Below, piece after piece: positions 10,991 through 23,890 of a stretch of DNA of 64,000 nt (position 1 is its first letter; every line of letters begins with the position of its first letter). A model generated the notes under the pieces. That model ran no database searches, was not told where the DNA came from, and was given only the letters and a program-made list of their open reading frames with translations. Source of the stretch: Anseranas semipalmata (Eukaryota; Chordata; Aves; Anseriformes; Anseranatidae); contig VXAA01005216.1 of NCBI GenBank assembly GCA_013399115.1, positions 168,390 to 232,389 on the forward strand. The letters are read 5' to 3'. Made by a program: the position numbers and the translations under genes.

Positions 10991-13900
10991 CTGCCATAAA
11001 TTCCTTGCAAAACAGCCATCAAACATTTCCTAACTTCTTGCGTTGCACCACCACCAATGTTATGAGCTTGACCTTGCTTCAGTCACCCTTGTGACAGCAC
11101 CATGGGTTGTTAGCCGGCTTTGTCTTGGCAGTGAGTGGGTGCTGTGGGGAGCTCAGCATGGCGCAACTGCTCTGGGGCTGCCACCACCTTCAGACAGGCG
11201 CCCGCTGCCTCCACAGCCCTGCTGACGAGGCTGGAAGGGACTTGTCTAAACCTAGCCAGGATGTTTTAGTAGGGTCGTTAAAATGTAATATTACGGTGTT
11301 TCATTTTGGGAGATTAAGAATCATGATAATACCACATTTCACATTTAGTGAATGGCCCCAATCAAAATCAGATCTCTTCCAGACAGACTGGGAAATCATG
11401 GAGTAAAGGAGGTAATAATCATCTTTCAGACATGCCCACCCCACCTAAACACAAAAAAATAACCATCAGCTGAAGACTGGGTGCACAGAAACAGGTTTGG
11501 GATGCACACAGACTTCCTAGTAGCCAGGTGAGGTCAGCATGGGGCACAGAAGCATTCGTGCCCAATCACCCATGGTAGTCTCTTATTTTTCCTCTGTGTA
11601 CCTTAAGCTGAGAAGAAAAGTATTGCATCAGGCTGAATGTCAGCCTCAGAGCAATGCCATGCTGTGTGATTTCCCAGGGTTTCTATGACTTCGGTTTTGT
11701 TCTCTAGGAATGACAAATATTCCTCATCTCACACCTTCCCCTCACACAGCAGGCATGAGGATCAACTGGATGAAATCTTTGGTAGCATCTGACCCACCTT
11801 GCAGGCTGATGTTGGGTCACCTTTGAAAAGCAGTGACAGTAAAGTCTCTAGGAGACTGATGTACTTAGGATTTTCCCTTAACCCTGCTTTTTTTATTTTA
11901 TTTTTTTTTCTTAAACCTTGGCTCCATTGTCTACTGTGTCCTCTAGTGCAAACCTCCAAAAAGAAAAAAAAGTCATTTTTGCCCCCCACCCCAAGAAGGG
12001 GCATTCTCAGTTGAAAACACGTATTAAATGTTCTGTGATTATGATGAATTGTGGAGCTGAGTGCAGACAAGTGTGCACATAATGTTTCCATTATTTTGTC
12101 CTCTTTAAATTAAAGCTTGATGAGAATCAATGTGAGTGTCCTTGCCCTTGTGAGAAGAAAGGCAATACTTCACCCAGAAGTATGAAAGTGGTCAATACTT
12201 CTAAATGGGAATAGTTAGAGATGGAGTATGTATGTATGAAACACTAAACCTAAGGCAAGGGCACAAAGTGCCCACCTGCTGTCTGAACATGGATAGAGAT
12301 ATGTGATTTTGACCCCTTTTCCTTCACTGAAAGTATGTAAGAGACTTTCACAGGAAGGCAGAGCTGAACTGGCTTTACCATCCAAAAATGACAGAGTGAG
12401 AATGAGTAAAGTATATATGTAGCCGAAAGCAAAACCAAGAAAGAGATAATTACATTAATTTATCTTTCCCCATTAAACTCAACTTTCACACTTTTTCTTG
12501 ATGGACGAATCACTGCAATTTGCCAGATTTTGAGCTGGTATTTTTTAATACCATAATGTAATGGATTCTGTTCCTCCCAGTGTGTCTGCTTTAAAAAAAA
12601 CTGCCAAGTAGATTTGAATCTTCTTTTAATGCAAATGCTTCACTTCAAGCTGCATACAGAAGTATCTCTATATGATGTGATGTTTCACTTGAAAATGCAT
12701 TCTCTAGATTCATTTGCTTAGGTTTGGAGAAAATACAGAAAAGTAAACCTCAGACTTCTTTCTATATTGTTATTAATGTTCCAATTTCTCTGTTAAGTTG
12801 AAAAACATAAAGTTATAAATGTTTTAAACTCCCAATGAGTTATGGCATTTTAAAAAGAGGTTATGGGGATTTCATTAAACAAATATTAATAGCAATAATT
12901 CTTCCTATGGTGGTCCACAAAGTAAAAATCGCTGTATATTCTGGAAGGAAGTTCAAAGGCATTTTGCAAAAGCTTAGCAAAAGAAGTATCATCAAGCTGC
13001 TGCTCGATACACTTTCCATCCTATTACACAATACGGTACTTTGAGTGCACTTTGTTCTGGATTTGTTTTAGGAGATGCATTAAACTATGCAATAAACTTG
13101 CCACATTTTGTTTTACCAAACACAAGTTTGTCTCCAGAAAGTACACTATGCAGATCAGGTTGGGCTGTGTACGGCCTGCCATGGCTATTAATATTAATCG
13201 TTACTTTTAATATTTTAATTTTTCTAATACAACCAAGAAATTATGGCCATAATTATAAAGTCATTTTCCATTTATATTCCATGATAATCCATGGAATTAG
13301 ACATTGAAACAAAGCTAGTTTAGGTAGTTTTGTTAAATTTATTTAGTTAATACACATAATCAGATACCAAATTCTAGCACTGCCATGTGACCTCTCTTCT
13401 TATACCCTTACCTCTCCTCTTGACATGCTTTCTTTTTTATTTATTTTTTCTGCTTTCCTTCTTGTCTCTTCTCCATCCTTTATTTCTGCTTTCTGTGTCT
13501 CCCCTCTCTCTTCCTTCATCTACCTCTTCCTCTTTCCACACTCATTTTTCTTTTTCCACACTCTTTTTCATCTCTTTTGTTCTTTATTTTCCTTCTGCAT
13601 TCTCCATGGCATTCCTTTTCTTTCCCTGCTTTCTTGTTCTCCCTTTCCTAAGTTCTCTTTTCCCTTTTCTTCTCATACAAGGCTAAATTATGAGAGGAGA
13701 GCAGAGTCTGATGGATATCAGCATCTTTCACAGTGGTTCCATTCCAATGGCAAATACTGCCCAAGAGGTTAAACAGTGATAACTACATTTGCACACAGAT
13801 ACCATGTTAAGGGATAACACCAGTACGAGGTTAGATTGTAATTGGTGGTTCCCAATTGGTTCAGATAAGAAAACAGGCTCTCTGGCCCAGTAACCTTCTA

Positions 13901-14761
13901 ATTTAACAGCAAAAGATGATGAAAGATAAGCTTAGAAAGGCCCTGGACATGCTGTCCTTAATATGCGTTTTTTCCTTGTGATTCTATCACAGTTTTAACA
14001 CGTGATCCTGGGCAAGCCAGACAATTTCAATACATCTGTTTCTTGATCTGAAAAGGTGAGGATCACATGCCTGCCTTGCAGAATACTGTGAAAGGAACAC
14101 CGGTAATCTATGCCTCAAGTATTATGGGAGGGTCTATCAGAATTGTGAAGTATTGATATTTATTTTTCTCCTAAATCCAGCACTGTATGTATCTCTTAAA
14201 TTACAATACATACAAGTACGTAACAGACCAATTATTACCTAATATACCCATGATAGTCATGTGCCTGTGTTGTACTGCAATCACTCAGCACCAGTGCATC
14301 TGTTGAGAACAGCCTCATTGACTGTGATTTCTGATAATCAGTGCTGCACAACACAAACCTCTCCACACCCTTATAACCAGTTCTGGCCACTCTAAGAGCT
14401 TCTTAAATATTTAACTCCGTGCGCTGTTGAGACAACTAATAAATTTATGCAATACAGTAACAGAAACTCCGTAAATAGAGTAGTTCTTGCTTGGGCACTG
14501 ATATATTTGCATACTCACAGACATAAATACACAAAAATATAGAGGCAGATAGATAAACACCAATTCCGGTAGTTGCTTACCCAGTAGTTGTTAATGTATA
14601 GAGTGTAATACTAGAGTATTCCTTTTTCTTATGGCCAAAAGCACTGTGTTTCATTTGCTGACGTAACATGTCCCAACTGCTTGATCCTGTGGATAAATAA
14701 CACACTTTAATTTATGTTTGGTCAGTAGCAGAGCCATTTCAAGCATCCCCTGACTCTGTTG
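10991..14761. other. Intronic sequence, including the CT-rich tract
   Basis: No gene is recognised. The plus-strand ORFs at 12835-13307 are Ile/Leu-rich and fit no family I know. The 12480-13320 part is strongly AT-rich. Confidence 0.6.
13389..13683 (+). repeat. Polypyrimidine (CT-rich) tract, about 300 bp
   Basis: The strand is strongly C/T-biased for about 295 bases, without a regular short unit (ttctttttcc, cctctcttcc and similar). Both plus-strand ORFs here are Ser/Phe/Leu-rich products of the composition. Confidence 0.9.
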
Positions 14762-15996
14762 TGAATCACAGAGTCACTGGGGGTGAAAGGACCTATGCTG
14801 GAGGCAGAAGCAACAGTGTGGTCACACCAGGCTGCTCAGGGCTTTATCCAGTCAGGTCTTGAAAGTCTTTAAGGATGGGGACTGTACAACTGCTCTGGGC
14901 AGCCTGTGCCACTGCCTCACTGTCCTCATGGGGAAAGTGTTTCGTTACATTCAGTCTGAACCTCCCTTGTTTCAGCTTAAACCCATTGTCTCTCTTCCTC
15001 CTACCTTGCACCTTTGTGAAGACCCTGGCTTTGTCTTATTGATGACCTCCTCATAGGTTCTCCAGGCTGATCGAGCCCTGGTCCTGCAGCTTGTTCCTAA
15101 AGCGGAAGTGCTCCAGCCCCCAACCATCTCAGTGGCCTTCTGCTGAACTCACTCCAGTTAATTTCTTGTACTGGGGGCTCAAAACTAGATGCAGTATCTA
15201 CAGGTGGCCTAACGAGTGCTGCATAAAATGGAATCATCAGTTCCCTTGACCTACAGGCCATGGTTCTGTTGATACCACCTAATAAGCCATTGGCCTTCAT
15301 TCCGTCACCACACACTGGGCTTGTGAGCAGCTTGCTATCTGCAAGGGCCTTTTAATTAGAAGTCTTCCCCCACCATCCCTAGCCTGCATCACTGTTAGCC
15401 TTTCTTCCTTCCCAGGGGCAGGACTTTGCAGTTGTCCGTACTGAATTTAATAAGTTTCCTGTCAGTCCATTCCTCAATCCTATCCAGGTCCCTCTGGATG
15501 GCAGCCCTGCCTTTGAGCATATTGACTGGTCCCCCAAGTCTGGTGTCATCTGCACATCTAATAAGGGTGCACTGTCACTTCCTCCAGGTTACTGACAAAC
15601 ATGTAAAGCACAACAGGTCACAGGACCTGTGTAGTGCTCTGCAACCACAGGGACTCCTGTGGTGCCCTGCATTCACCAGCCTCCAGTTAGAGTACAACCC
15701 CTTAGCCACCAATCTCTGAGCCCAACCATCCAAACAATTTCTTTACCCACCCAGTTTTCCACCCCTCCAGAATATAATGTCCTGTCTTGAATACAAGCAT
15801 ACTGTTGGAGAAAGAGCTGAAAGCCTTGTAGAGTCAAAGTAAATGACACCGTTGCTCTCCCTGGCCCACTAGCCTTGTCACTTTAGGATAGGAGGCAATC
15901 AAGATTGTTAGGCATGATTTACCCTCAGCCAGTCGACACTGACTGTTCCCAACCACATTCTCCTCCAGGTGCCCAGAAATGTGCTCCAAGAGCAGT
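14762..15996 (-). mobile_element. CR1 LINE fragment, about 1.2 kb, minus orientation, old copy
   Basis: It begins with the reversed tail gaatcacagagtcactgg. It then runs through the ORF2 C-terminal segment (ctgctctgggcagcctgtg, ggttctccaggctgatcg) and a more 5' part (gtccctctggatggcagcc, ggtgtcatctgcaca, aggcatgatttaccctcag). It ends near a segment resembling the CR1 part that reads agatgacctccaggatgagc. It is the longest CR1 piece here, with many substitutions and small gaps. The minus-strand ORF at 15097-15315 keeps a piece of the ORF2 protein. Confidence 0.88.
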
Positions 15997-17260
15997 CACA
16001 CCACAGTTCTATGTAAAGAAAAAAATCCGCTCTGTGTTCATGCAGAACTGATTCTGCTGAAAAATAACATGGACAGAAATAGTTTTATTTTCGGCTGGAT
16101 GACATCTGTGATCATTTGCTGCAGGGCCGTGTTTTCACATGTGCCACAACAACAGTGGGGGAGGTGTTGAGGTGGGAACCAGTTCAGGGCAAGGAGGGTG
16201 GTTACTGATTAAACCAGTTGAAGAGTCTCCACTGCTGCATATACTAAATGTTAATTCTTGAAATCCCTTAAACCACACATAGGAAGATTGCTTGTCTGTG
16301 TCTTTGTAAAAGTTTACTGCAGCTTCCTACACAAAATGGTTGCACATTCAATGGAAAGACAGCATATTTACAGCAAATAATTTGTCCCTTGCCTGTTTAG
16401 TGCATGCAGTTACAGTAAACAAAGTAGGATTTGTATTTTTTTAATCTCTTGGTCTGTGTGGTACTCTGCATTCGTGTGGTAGGCTACAGTCTTTTCTCAA
16501 GTGAAAATGGAATGTAAACAGACAAAGTTTGGCAGGAAAAGTTTATTAGAGCTTTTAAGGGAAGCCCACCACGCAACTGTGAAATATGTGCAAACTTCCG
16601 TGCCTTAATGATTAGACTCTTTAATAACTGCAAAAACATATGTTTCTTCCATGCACTGACCTTAATAAAAGCCAAAAACAAAATCCTTCAAAAAAACTAT
16701 TTGTCTTATGAAGAAAATGAAAATTCATAAGTTAAGGAATTAAAAAGATCAAATGGTCTGCCATGCTTACTTTATGCTTCTAAAATGTATTCACTGCTTA
16801 CTTTATGTTTCTAAAAAACAATGACTTAGAAGTTCATTTGGGCATTCTCTGAATTTGAACTACTATTCCAGCAACCTTTTTTGCATGACATTTATTTCAA
16901 ATCTCTTTTTCTTGAAAGTGCCAACTGAAGACTGCTGTGTGTATGAGTTGACTTTAATCATTCCTGCTATTCTTCCTCCTGTGCTGTGTAGTGCAATCAC
17001 TGCTGTTCTTTGCTGCCAAAAGAGCAGACAAGGACCCCTGTTCCAAGAATGGTATGCAACCCACTTCTCCCTATTCGGAGTAAATTGCAAATAATAATGT
17101 AACCATGATGCTCTCAGGATATAAGTGAAGTATATTGGTTGTTTTAGTAATAGGTATTGTTTTTCCCTTCAAACTTGTCCCAAATAGAATTGTTTTCTTT
17201 AGAGAAGTAGTAGGTTTTATAGCATTTTTAGTAGGCTAAAAATCCTAAGTATAGAGATGA
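15997..17260. other. Intronic sequence between two CR1 copies
   Basis: Nothing recognisable. Overlapping opposite-strand ORFs at 16855-17094 have no known domain. Confidence 0.6.
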
Positions 17261-17747
17261 ATCATAGAATCATAGAATCATAGAATATCCGAGTTGGAAG
17301 GGACCCACAAGGATCATGGAGTCCAACTCCTGGGTCCCCACAGGACCAACGCAAAAATCAGACCAAGTGTCTGAGAGCATTGTCCAGATGCTTCTTGAAT
17401 TCCAGCAAGCTCAGTGCTGTGACCACTGCCCTGGGGAGCCTGTTCCAGTGCCCGACCACCCTCTCGGTGAAGAACCTTTTCCTAACACCCAGCCTGACCC
17501 TCCCCTGTCACAGCTCCATGCTGTTCCCTCGGGTCCTGTCGCTGTCACCAGAGAGCAGAGATCAGCGCCTGCCCCTCCGCTCCCCTCGTGAGGAAGCTGC
17601 AGGCCGCCGTGAGGCCTCCCCTTAGTCTCCTCTTCTCTGGGCTGAACAAACCAAGTGACCTCAGCCGCTCCTCATAACCCTTGCCCTCTAGACCCTTCAC
17701 CATCTTTGTTGCCCTCCTTTGAACACTCTTTAACAGTTTTATGGCCT
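17261..17747 (-). mobile_element. CR1 LINE fragment, 3' end, minus orientation
   Basis: Three or more reversed tail octamers (atcatagaatcatagaatc) are followed by gagttggaagggaccca, ggggagcctgttccagtgcc and gtctcctcttctctgggctg. It fades after ttgccctcctttgaacact. It is relatively GC-rich and well preserved, which suggests a younger copy than the 14.8 kb one. The plus-strand ORFs across it are antisense artefacts. Confidence 0.93.
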
Positions 17748-18950
17748 TAACTGTGAAGGCAGAGGTTACGAAAGAATAGTGGACAAAAGACAGTGCAACA
17801 CTTTCTCTTTAAGTCTTAGTAGAGAAATCCAAGTGCCCCATTTGCCTTCATATGAAACAAGCTCCAAGATGTGACACAGTTAAATGGTACAGTTGAGTTC
17901 ATTCTGCTAGCCTATGTGAATTGTGTGTGAAGAAACAAAGAGGGTGTGTTCAGATCATAAACTTAACACCAGCCCATTGCAATTCCTGATGGCAATTCTG
18001 TTTGAGCAAGTTCCATTGAACCAGTCTCCCTGTTATATGATAGTATTCTATTGCACTGCCCATACCCTTATTGTGCACATGCTTCCAGCTCACATGGTAA
18101 CAAACCAGTCAAGTCACTAATTTCAACAGCTTTGACATCACCTCCAAGCTGCGCTCCTACAGGCCTGAACCTGTTGTTTTTTTCAGCAATGCTTGCATTG
18201 CTCCCAGAGGGGGGGTGGTTATAATCATGCATTCCCAACTCCATCATAGTGCTGCCACTTTATTCTCCTTCTTACACATTTATATAAGAGCAGAGATGCA
18301 AGGGTGCTAGATGCAGTGAGAGATGACACTTTCCAGTTCAGACTAATTGTGACGCATCTGCTAATAAATACACACTTGGCACCTGCATATTTTTTGCCTG
18401 CCTCATCTCAATGCCATTTTCTATTCCTGATTCATGCTCCATAATTCACCAGCTTCTGTTGTTAACTGATGTTTTCCATGTGTTGGAATTTTCTAAATTG
18501 CAACATATAAGGCAATTGCAACATATATTTAATACCTTAATTTTTGTAATCTCTCACTTCTATTTTTAGATCAGCCCCTTTTTTTGCTGGATGTTTCTAT
18601 AATCAGTCATTGTTAAGCAGAAAAAAAAAAAGCTAAAATAATTGAACTAATAATTACTATTCAGTGGTCTATATAGAAAAATAATGGAGGTTCTGTTATA
18701 GGAACATGAGGCACAGCATTTGATCAAACTAAAGGTTCTGCTAGACCAATAATTTATTTCTGACAGTGGCCAATAGGAGAGATACTTAGGGAAAATGTGT
18801 AGGAAATATGGCTCTCACCTCTTGCCAGGTTGTTTTCTGTGTTGCACAGCACAAGTATGAGAAACAGCAATCATAAATTGAAACAGGAGAAATTCTGACT
18901 GTATATACAAAAAAAAAACCAAAAATCATCAAGAAGAGAATTAATCATGG

Positions 18951-19104
18951 AAGAGGTTGTCCAGAGAGGCTGTGAACCCTCCCTCCTTGGAGATTTTCAG
19001 AAGCTGTGAACAGCTTGGCCTGTATTCAGTGTTGATCCTACTTTGAGCAGGAGTTTGACTAGGTGACCCTGGTCCCTCCAACCTGAATGATTCATTGATT
19101 CTAG
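18951..19104 (+). mobile_element. CR1 LINE fragment, short and diverged, plus orientation
   Basis: The motifs aagaggttgtccagagaggc, ctccttggagattttcagaa, ggtccctccaacctgaatga and the tail ttcattgattctag are the CR1 3' end in order. Parts between them have been lost or scrambled. Confidence 0.8.
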
Positions 19105-20905
19105 AAACCCTAGAGGAGTAATTGCCCCTTCTGCAATCAGAGCTATCACATCTCCGAACAGTTCTCGTCCTGATTGCATGTGTCTAAATTTGTTCTTCAT
19201 GAAATGAACAGCTGCAGTTTCGTCTGTTTTAAAGGCAACAGTATTTAGAGTATAATTTCATAGAATTTTACTCTGTCTAAGGCCATTATTATTTTTATTC
19301 AAACATTGGCTCAAATGCCTCCTCTTTAAATGCATGGACTGACAACTCTCGAAAAGAGATCTGGCAGTTAGTAACACTTGCAGTACACCTTCTTCTGTGG
19401 AAAGAAGTGAGCTAGATAGAAAAGCTTAAACTGTGGCCCCATGGGGCAATTGAGTGCATCTGAGATACATTTTATAAGAGGTGCATCTGCTATAGTTATC
19501 TGCCCTGCTTTCTACAATAATAATGCAACATCCCTCTGTTTATGATATGAACATCCAGTAATTGCATCCTATTTATCTCTTTATCCATGTGTTCATGGAC
19601 TTTAGTAACAATAAGAATTACTTAAGTAGTACTATGAAGAATTTACACTGTTTGTTGCACATTCAAATCTAATCTATAAACAGATTGAGCTTTTTTTATT
19701 AGTTTGGTGCTTTGTATTTCTAGAGCAAGCTAGAAATTAATCCTGCATACTGGTGTCTTGGCAGTTGCAGCTAGGGCCAAAAGTCCTACTTGATCTGAAA
19801 AAACTTATGTGCTACACACAGTAGTTCTGGCAAGGCAGAACACAGTTAATCAGCATTTAAGTCCAGGATCTTGTGAATCTCCATTCCAGTGGAGACAATT
19901 TGAAAACATTTTTGCATTGTGAAGAGACTAAGGATTCTGTTAATATATTGATTTCAGACACAGTGAGCAAAGATGCACATTTTTGTCTATCATTTCTGAA
20001 AATAGTACAAGAAGCTAAGGGCGTACGATGCCTGTCAGATCTCAAGGGATAGTAGCCCACTGCCAGTCCAGGCGTACATACAGGTTTTTTGTAGAACTAG
20101 ACTTGGGATGACTAAACTAAAAGATTTCCTGTCATGTTTGATGAACGGGAAGCAAAAATCATTTGTCCTTTAAGACGTCCTAGGAGGCATTGAAGAAATT
20201 TCAGAGACTGTCCAACATGGCTTTGATGAGAAAGTAATTAAAGTCACTGACTGAGCTGTCCACATGTTTGAGTCAGATAACAATGTAATTGACTGTAATG
20301 GTCCCCCTGCTGAAGGACAGTAATCAGAAGATAAATGTGACTGAAACCAAATTTGCTGAGGAAAATTTTATTGATATTTCTAGCTAGTAGTAATAAGTAA
20401 AAAAATTAGTTTTAGTATATGCAAGAGTAAGTAGGTTATGCTATGCTGATTTTGAAGAGAAAAAAGTAAAGGGAATACAATTCAGTGATTATTTTCTTTC
20501 TTTGTTATAATAGCCTACTATTCATTGCTTACAGTTACTATTATTGTCTCCTTTGTCTTGTAGAGGTTATCATACATGCACCTCAGCTGCTCTACCACCA
20601 GCAACTGACTTTGCAAGTAGTGCTGATGGACCCAGCCTACATCACACCCTCATCACAGCATACAGCAGCTTTAGGAGCTCATCTATTCCCTCCCCAAGAT
20701 GGTTAGAAACTAATTTTAACTACAGATAATTTTGTAATTTGCAGGCAAATAAGTCAGTTTGACATATTCCTCTTAGCCTGATTGAATTAATTTTAAATGC
20801 TTTGGCAGCTTTTCTCCTTGCTGCTGTTAAAAGAATTGTAGATAATGACACCACTCACAGCTGATCTCAATCCTTCCTCAAAAGGAAGAAAATAGCAACC
20901 TCTAC

Positions 20906-20943
20906 AAAAAAAAAAAAAACAAAAAAAAAAAAACAAAAAAAAA
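20906..20943 (+). repeat. A-rich simple repeat
   Basis: Three A runs of about 10-14 bases are separated by single C bases. No retroposon body is recognised upstream. Confidence 0.9.
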
Positions 20944-21532
20944 CCTTTATATTTTTTGGTCTTCATACAGGTTTGAGTTGCTTCTTTTCTTCCCTCCAGT
21001 TTTTTTGTCAATTCAAGATCACATGGTCATTTTGGAACATAAATTAACTAAGTATAAATATTCTGATGTTTTTAACTGTATGAGGTTTTCTGGGTATGCT
21101 TAGAAACAACTAACATTTTCCACTTCTTATGTCAACTTTTTACAAGATATGATGGAAATCAACTGGGAAAAACAGCTAGTTTTGCCCTTGAAACTCAATG
21201 TGTGTTGGAGTATGTTGGTCATAATTCTCTGCCAGTCAGTTATGTGCCATTCTTAGGGAAGTTTCAGCTCCTTAATTAGTCAGAGGGGCACCAAGAGACC
21301 AGAATTTAGCCCTAAACTGCAGCTGCACAAGTCTCATAGTTGCTGAAGTAAGACACTAGTGTCACTTTTAGTAGTATCCTGAATTTGTATTACTGGCAGC
21401 AAAAGCAGTACACCTTTAAGTAGTACATAAAATAAATTGGATTTGAAACGAACAAACTCTACACCCTACTTTTCTTCCAATATTGTTCTTCCAGAAACTT
21501 TTCAGCATGGAATTGTGCTTAAGTGGCATGCT

Positions 21533-22016
21533 TGAGGGCTGGAGCACCTCTCCTATGAAGACAGGCTGAGGCAGTTGCGGTTTTTCAGCCTGGAGAAGAG
21601 AAGGCTCTGGGGAGACCTTATAGCAGCCTTCCAGTACCTAAAGGGTACAAGAAAGCAGGAGAGGGACTCTTTGTCAGGGAGTATAGTGATAGGACAAGAG
21701 GTAACAGCTTTAAATTAAATGAGGATAGATTTAGATTAGATATTAGGAGGAAATTCTTTACTATGAGGGCAGTGAGGCAGTGGAACAGGTTGCGCAGAGA
21801 AGCTGTGGATGCCCCATCCCTGGAAGTGTTCAAGGCCAGGTTGGATGGGGCTTTGAGCAACCTGGTCTAGTGGGAGGTGTCCCTGCCCATGGGGGTTGGA
21901 ACTGGGTGATCTTTAAGGTCCCTTCCAACCCAAACCATTCAATGATTCAATGATTCAATGATTCAATGATTCAATGATTCTATGATTCTATGATTCTATG
22001 ATTCTATGATTCTATG
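21533..22016 (+). mobile_element. CR1 LINE fragment with expanded 3' tail, plus orientation
   Basis: It reads ctggagcacctctcctatga, gcctggagaagagaaggctc, gtgataggacaagaggtaac and tggatgccccatccctggaa, then ggtcccttccaacccaaac. It ends in ten tail octamers (21937-22016). It is little decayed apart from small changes, and it is 5'-truncated. Confidence 0.95.
21937..22016 (+). repeat. CR1 tail octamer array, 5 x attcaatg then 5 x attctatg
   Basis: Five exact copies of attcaatg (21937-21976) are followed directly by five exact copies of attctatg (21977-22016). The two blocks differ by a single base per unit. Most CR1 copies carry only two to four tail octamers. Confidence 0.95.
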
Positions 22017-22512
22017 CTTAAGGCATCGTTTTTAAAGGAACCCATAGCCAGCCTTTAATTTATATGTCAACTAATCATTTGTACACCTAAGCCGTAGAAT
22101 TGCACCCACAACTTTTTATATCTATTAAATGATGCTGACAACTTCTGGGCTCACAAACCAGTCTTTTCATTCAAATTCAGCCTATAATCACAAGATAAGT
22201 TTCAAAGCAACATATTTGTTGCTATCCCCTCCTGAAGTGATCACTCCTACTTGTGCTGGTTGCAGCTGCTTATGGCATTACCTTCTAAACTGGATCACTT
22301 AAGTGACCAAAATTTTTAAAGTCCTGTTTTTCTCAAAGGCTTTCATAATAATGTAGATACTTCTGAAGATAAGGTTAAGTTTAAGGCATGTGGGGATGTG
22401 GGGGGAGGAAGAGGATAAGAAATTTTTAAGCCAGTTTTGCTTAAAAGGAAAAAGGATGTGGGACAAGACCTTCAGCCTTTAAATCACAGGTTTGGAAAAA
22501 TATAAACTGCTA

Positions 22513-22631
22513 AGAAAGAAAGGAAGGAAGGAAGGAAGGAAGGAAGGAAGGAAGGAAGGAAGGAAGGAAGGAAGGAAGGAAGAAAGAAAGAAAGAAAGAA
22601 AGAAAAAGAAAGAAAGAGAAAAGAAAAGAAA
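22513..22631 (+). repeat. (GGAA)n then (GAAA)n compound microsatellite
   Basis: A short aagaaag lead is followed by about 15 ggaa units to about 22582, then gaaa and gaaaa units to 22631. It is a pure purine strand over almost 120 bases. Confidence 0.97.
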
Positions 22632-23829
22632 TCACATGTTAATGGTCAGTTCTTTGTAGATGACAGTGATATATTGATCCTTCAAAAGTAAATTTCATCT
22701 TTAGATTCTAGTTCATCAAAGTCCTTAACCCGGTATAGCTTCAGGCATTTGAATGCTTTTACCAAAGCTCATTATGAATAAAATTCACCTCAACTGTTTC
22801 CCTAAATTCAGGTGTATTTTTCTGAATGTTTGAAGTTAAGCATTCATATAAGTCTGGGCCTTCTTCATTGTTATGAATCCCCTGCTAAATATATATATAG
22901 TTGATAAATGCCTTTAAACACATCTTATGGAAGGAAAGATCACATTTTTTTCTTGTAGAAATGACTTTTTTCATGATAGTTGTTCAGAAGCTTTAGCCCT
23001 GCCAAAACATAATGTGTACCTCTTTCAGATAACAGTGACCTCAGATCACTGAAATGAAATGGCTGAAGCCCCAGAAGATGCTTCACACTGAAATCCAGTG
23101 ACAGCAGTACACTAATTCTTTTGAAACCATTTTTCTATTTAGCGTTGGCTCTAAATATGAAAACAATTTTTGCCTAAAATTCAGTTCTAGGTCCAGTATC
23201 ACAAGGCACTTACACCAATTTCTTGGCAGACTTTTCCTACCTTTCCGTTGTGCTAGTGGTAGGTCTTTCAGGGCCTCACAGATCCTGCTGAATCTAACCC
23301 TATGCACAGACAAAATGTACTAGTTTTCAACCAGATCATCTTGACAAACCACCAACTGCAGTTCTGGTGCTGGCATGAGGGATGCGTGGGAGTGAACAGA
23401 ATGGAGTAGGAGCCTGGGAGCCCTGCAGAGAAGAGGAGAAGTGGGCTGGGAGACCTCAGCCCTGTTTTCCTGGAGGAGAAACTCCCACTATCCACCCAAA
23501 AAGCCTCATTCAATCAGAAAGCTGTTGGTTAAATTGGAGGTTCACTTAGAGAAGGTCAAACATAAAAGTACAGCGAGGATATATGAATGTATCTGAAGGA
23601 GTGAATCCAAATGCTTATGTCTTAGAAATGGTTTGGCCAATTTTATGGTCATTATGAAAAACAAAAATAAGCTATTCAATCTTCAGTAACAGCTCTTTAC
23701 AAGGTCAGGACAGGAACTTGCTTTATGCTTCTGATAAGTAAACTGAGTAGAGGTGATGCTGAAATAAAATCAAATCATTATATTATTATTTTCCTACTCC
23801 TTTCACCAAAGAAAAAAATGTTTTTCAAT

Positions 23830-23890
23830 GCATATACATATACATAACTTACATATACATATACATATAACTTCATATACATAACTTACA
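23830..23890 (+). repeat. (CATATA)n with a higher-order 'aactta' spacer
   Basis: Two or three catata hexamers alternate with taactta or taacttc spacers, giving a higher-order period of about 17-21 bases repeated three times. Confidence 0.85.

Larger units (their letters stand above)
17748..21532. other. Intronic sequence with one short CR1 piece
   Basis: Apart from the CR1 piece at 18.95 kb and the A-rich repeat at 20.9 kb, nothing is recognised. Confidence 0.6.

Noticed and set aside
12835..13307. Two Ile/Leu-rich ORFs that might be small membrane proteins
   Set aside because: The region is strongly AT-rich, which yields Ile/Leu/Lys codons by chance. There is no splice or promoter context and no family match.
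20906..20943. A-rich runs (20.9, 48.1, 48.3 and 53.2 kb) as tails of processed pseudogenes
   Set aside because: No cDNA-like body or target-site duplication could be recognised upstream of any of them.
21937..22016. Octamer array as a telomere-like or CRISPR-like repeat
   Set aside because: The units are the standard CR1 3' tail octamers and directly continue a CR1 copy; there are no spacers and no ttaggg.
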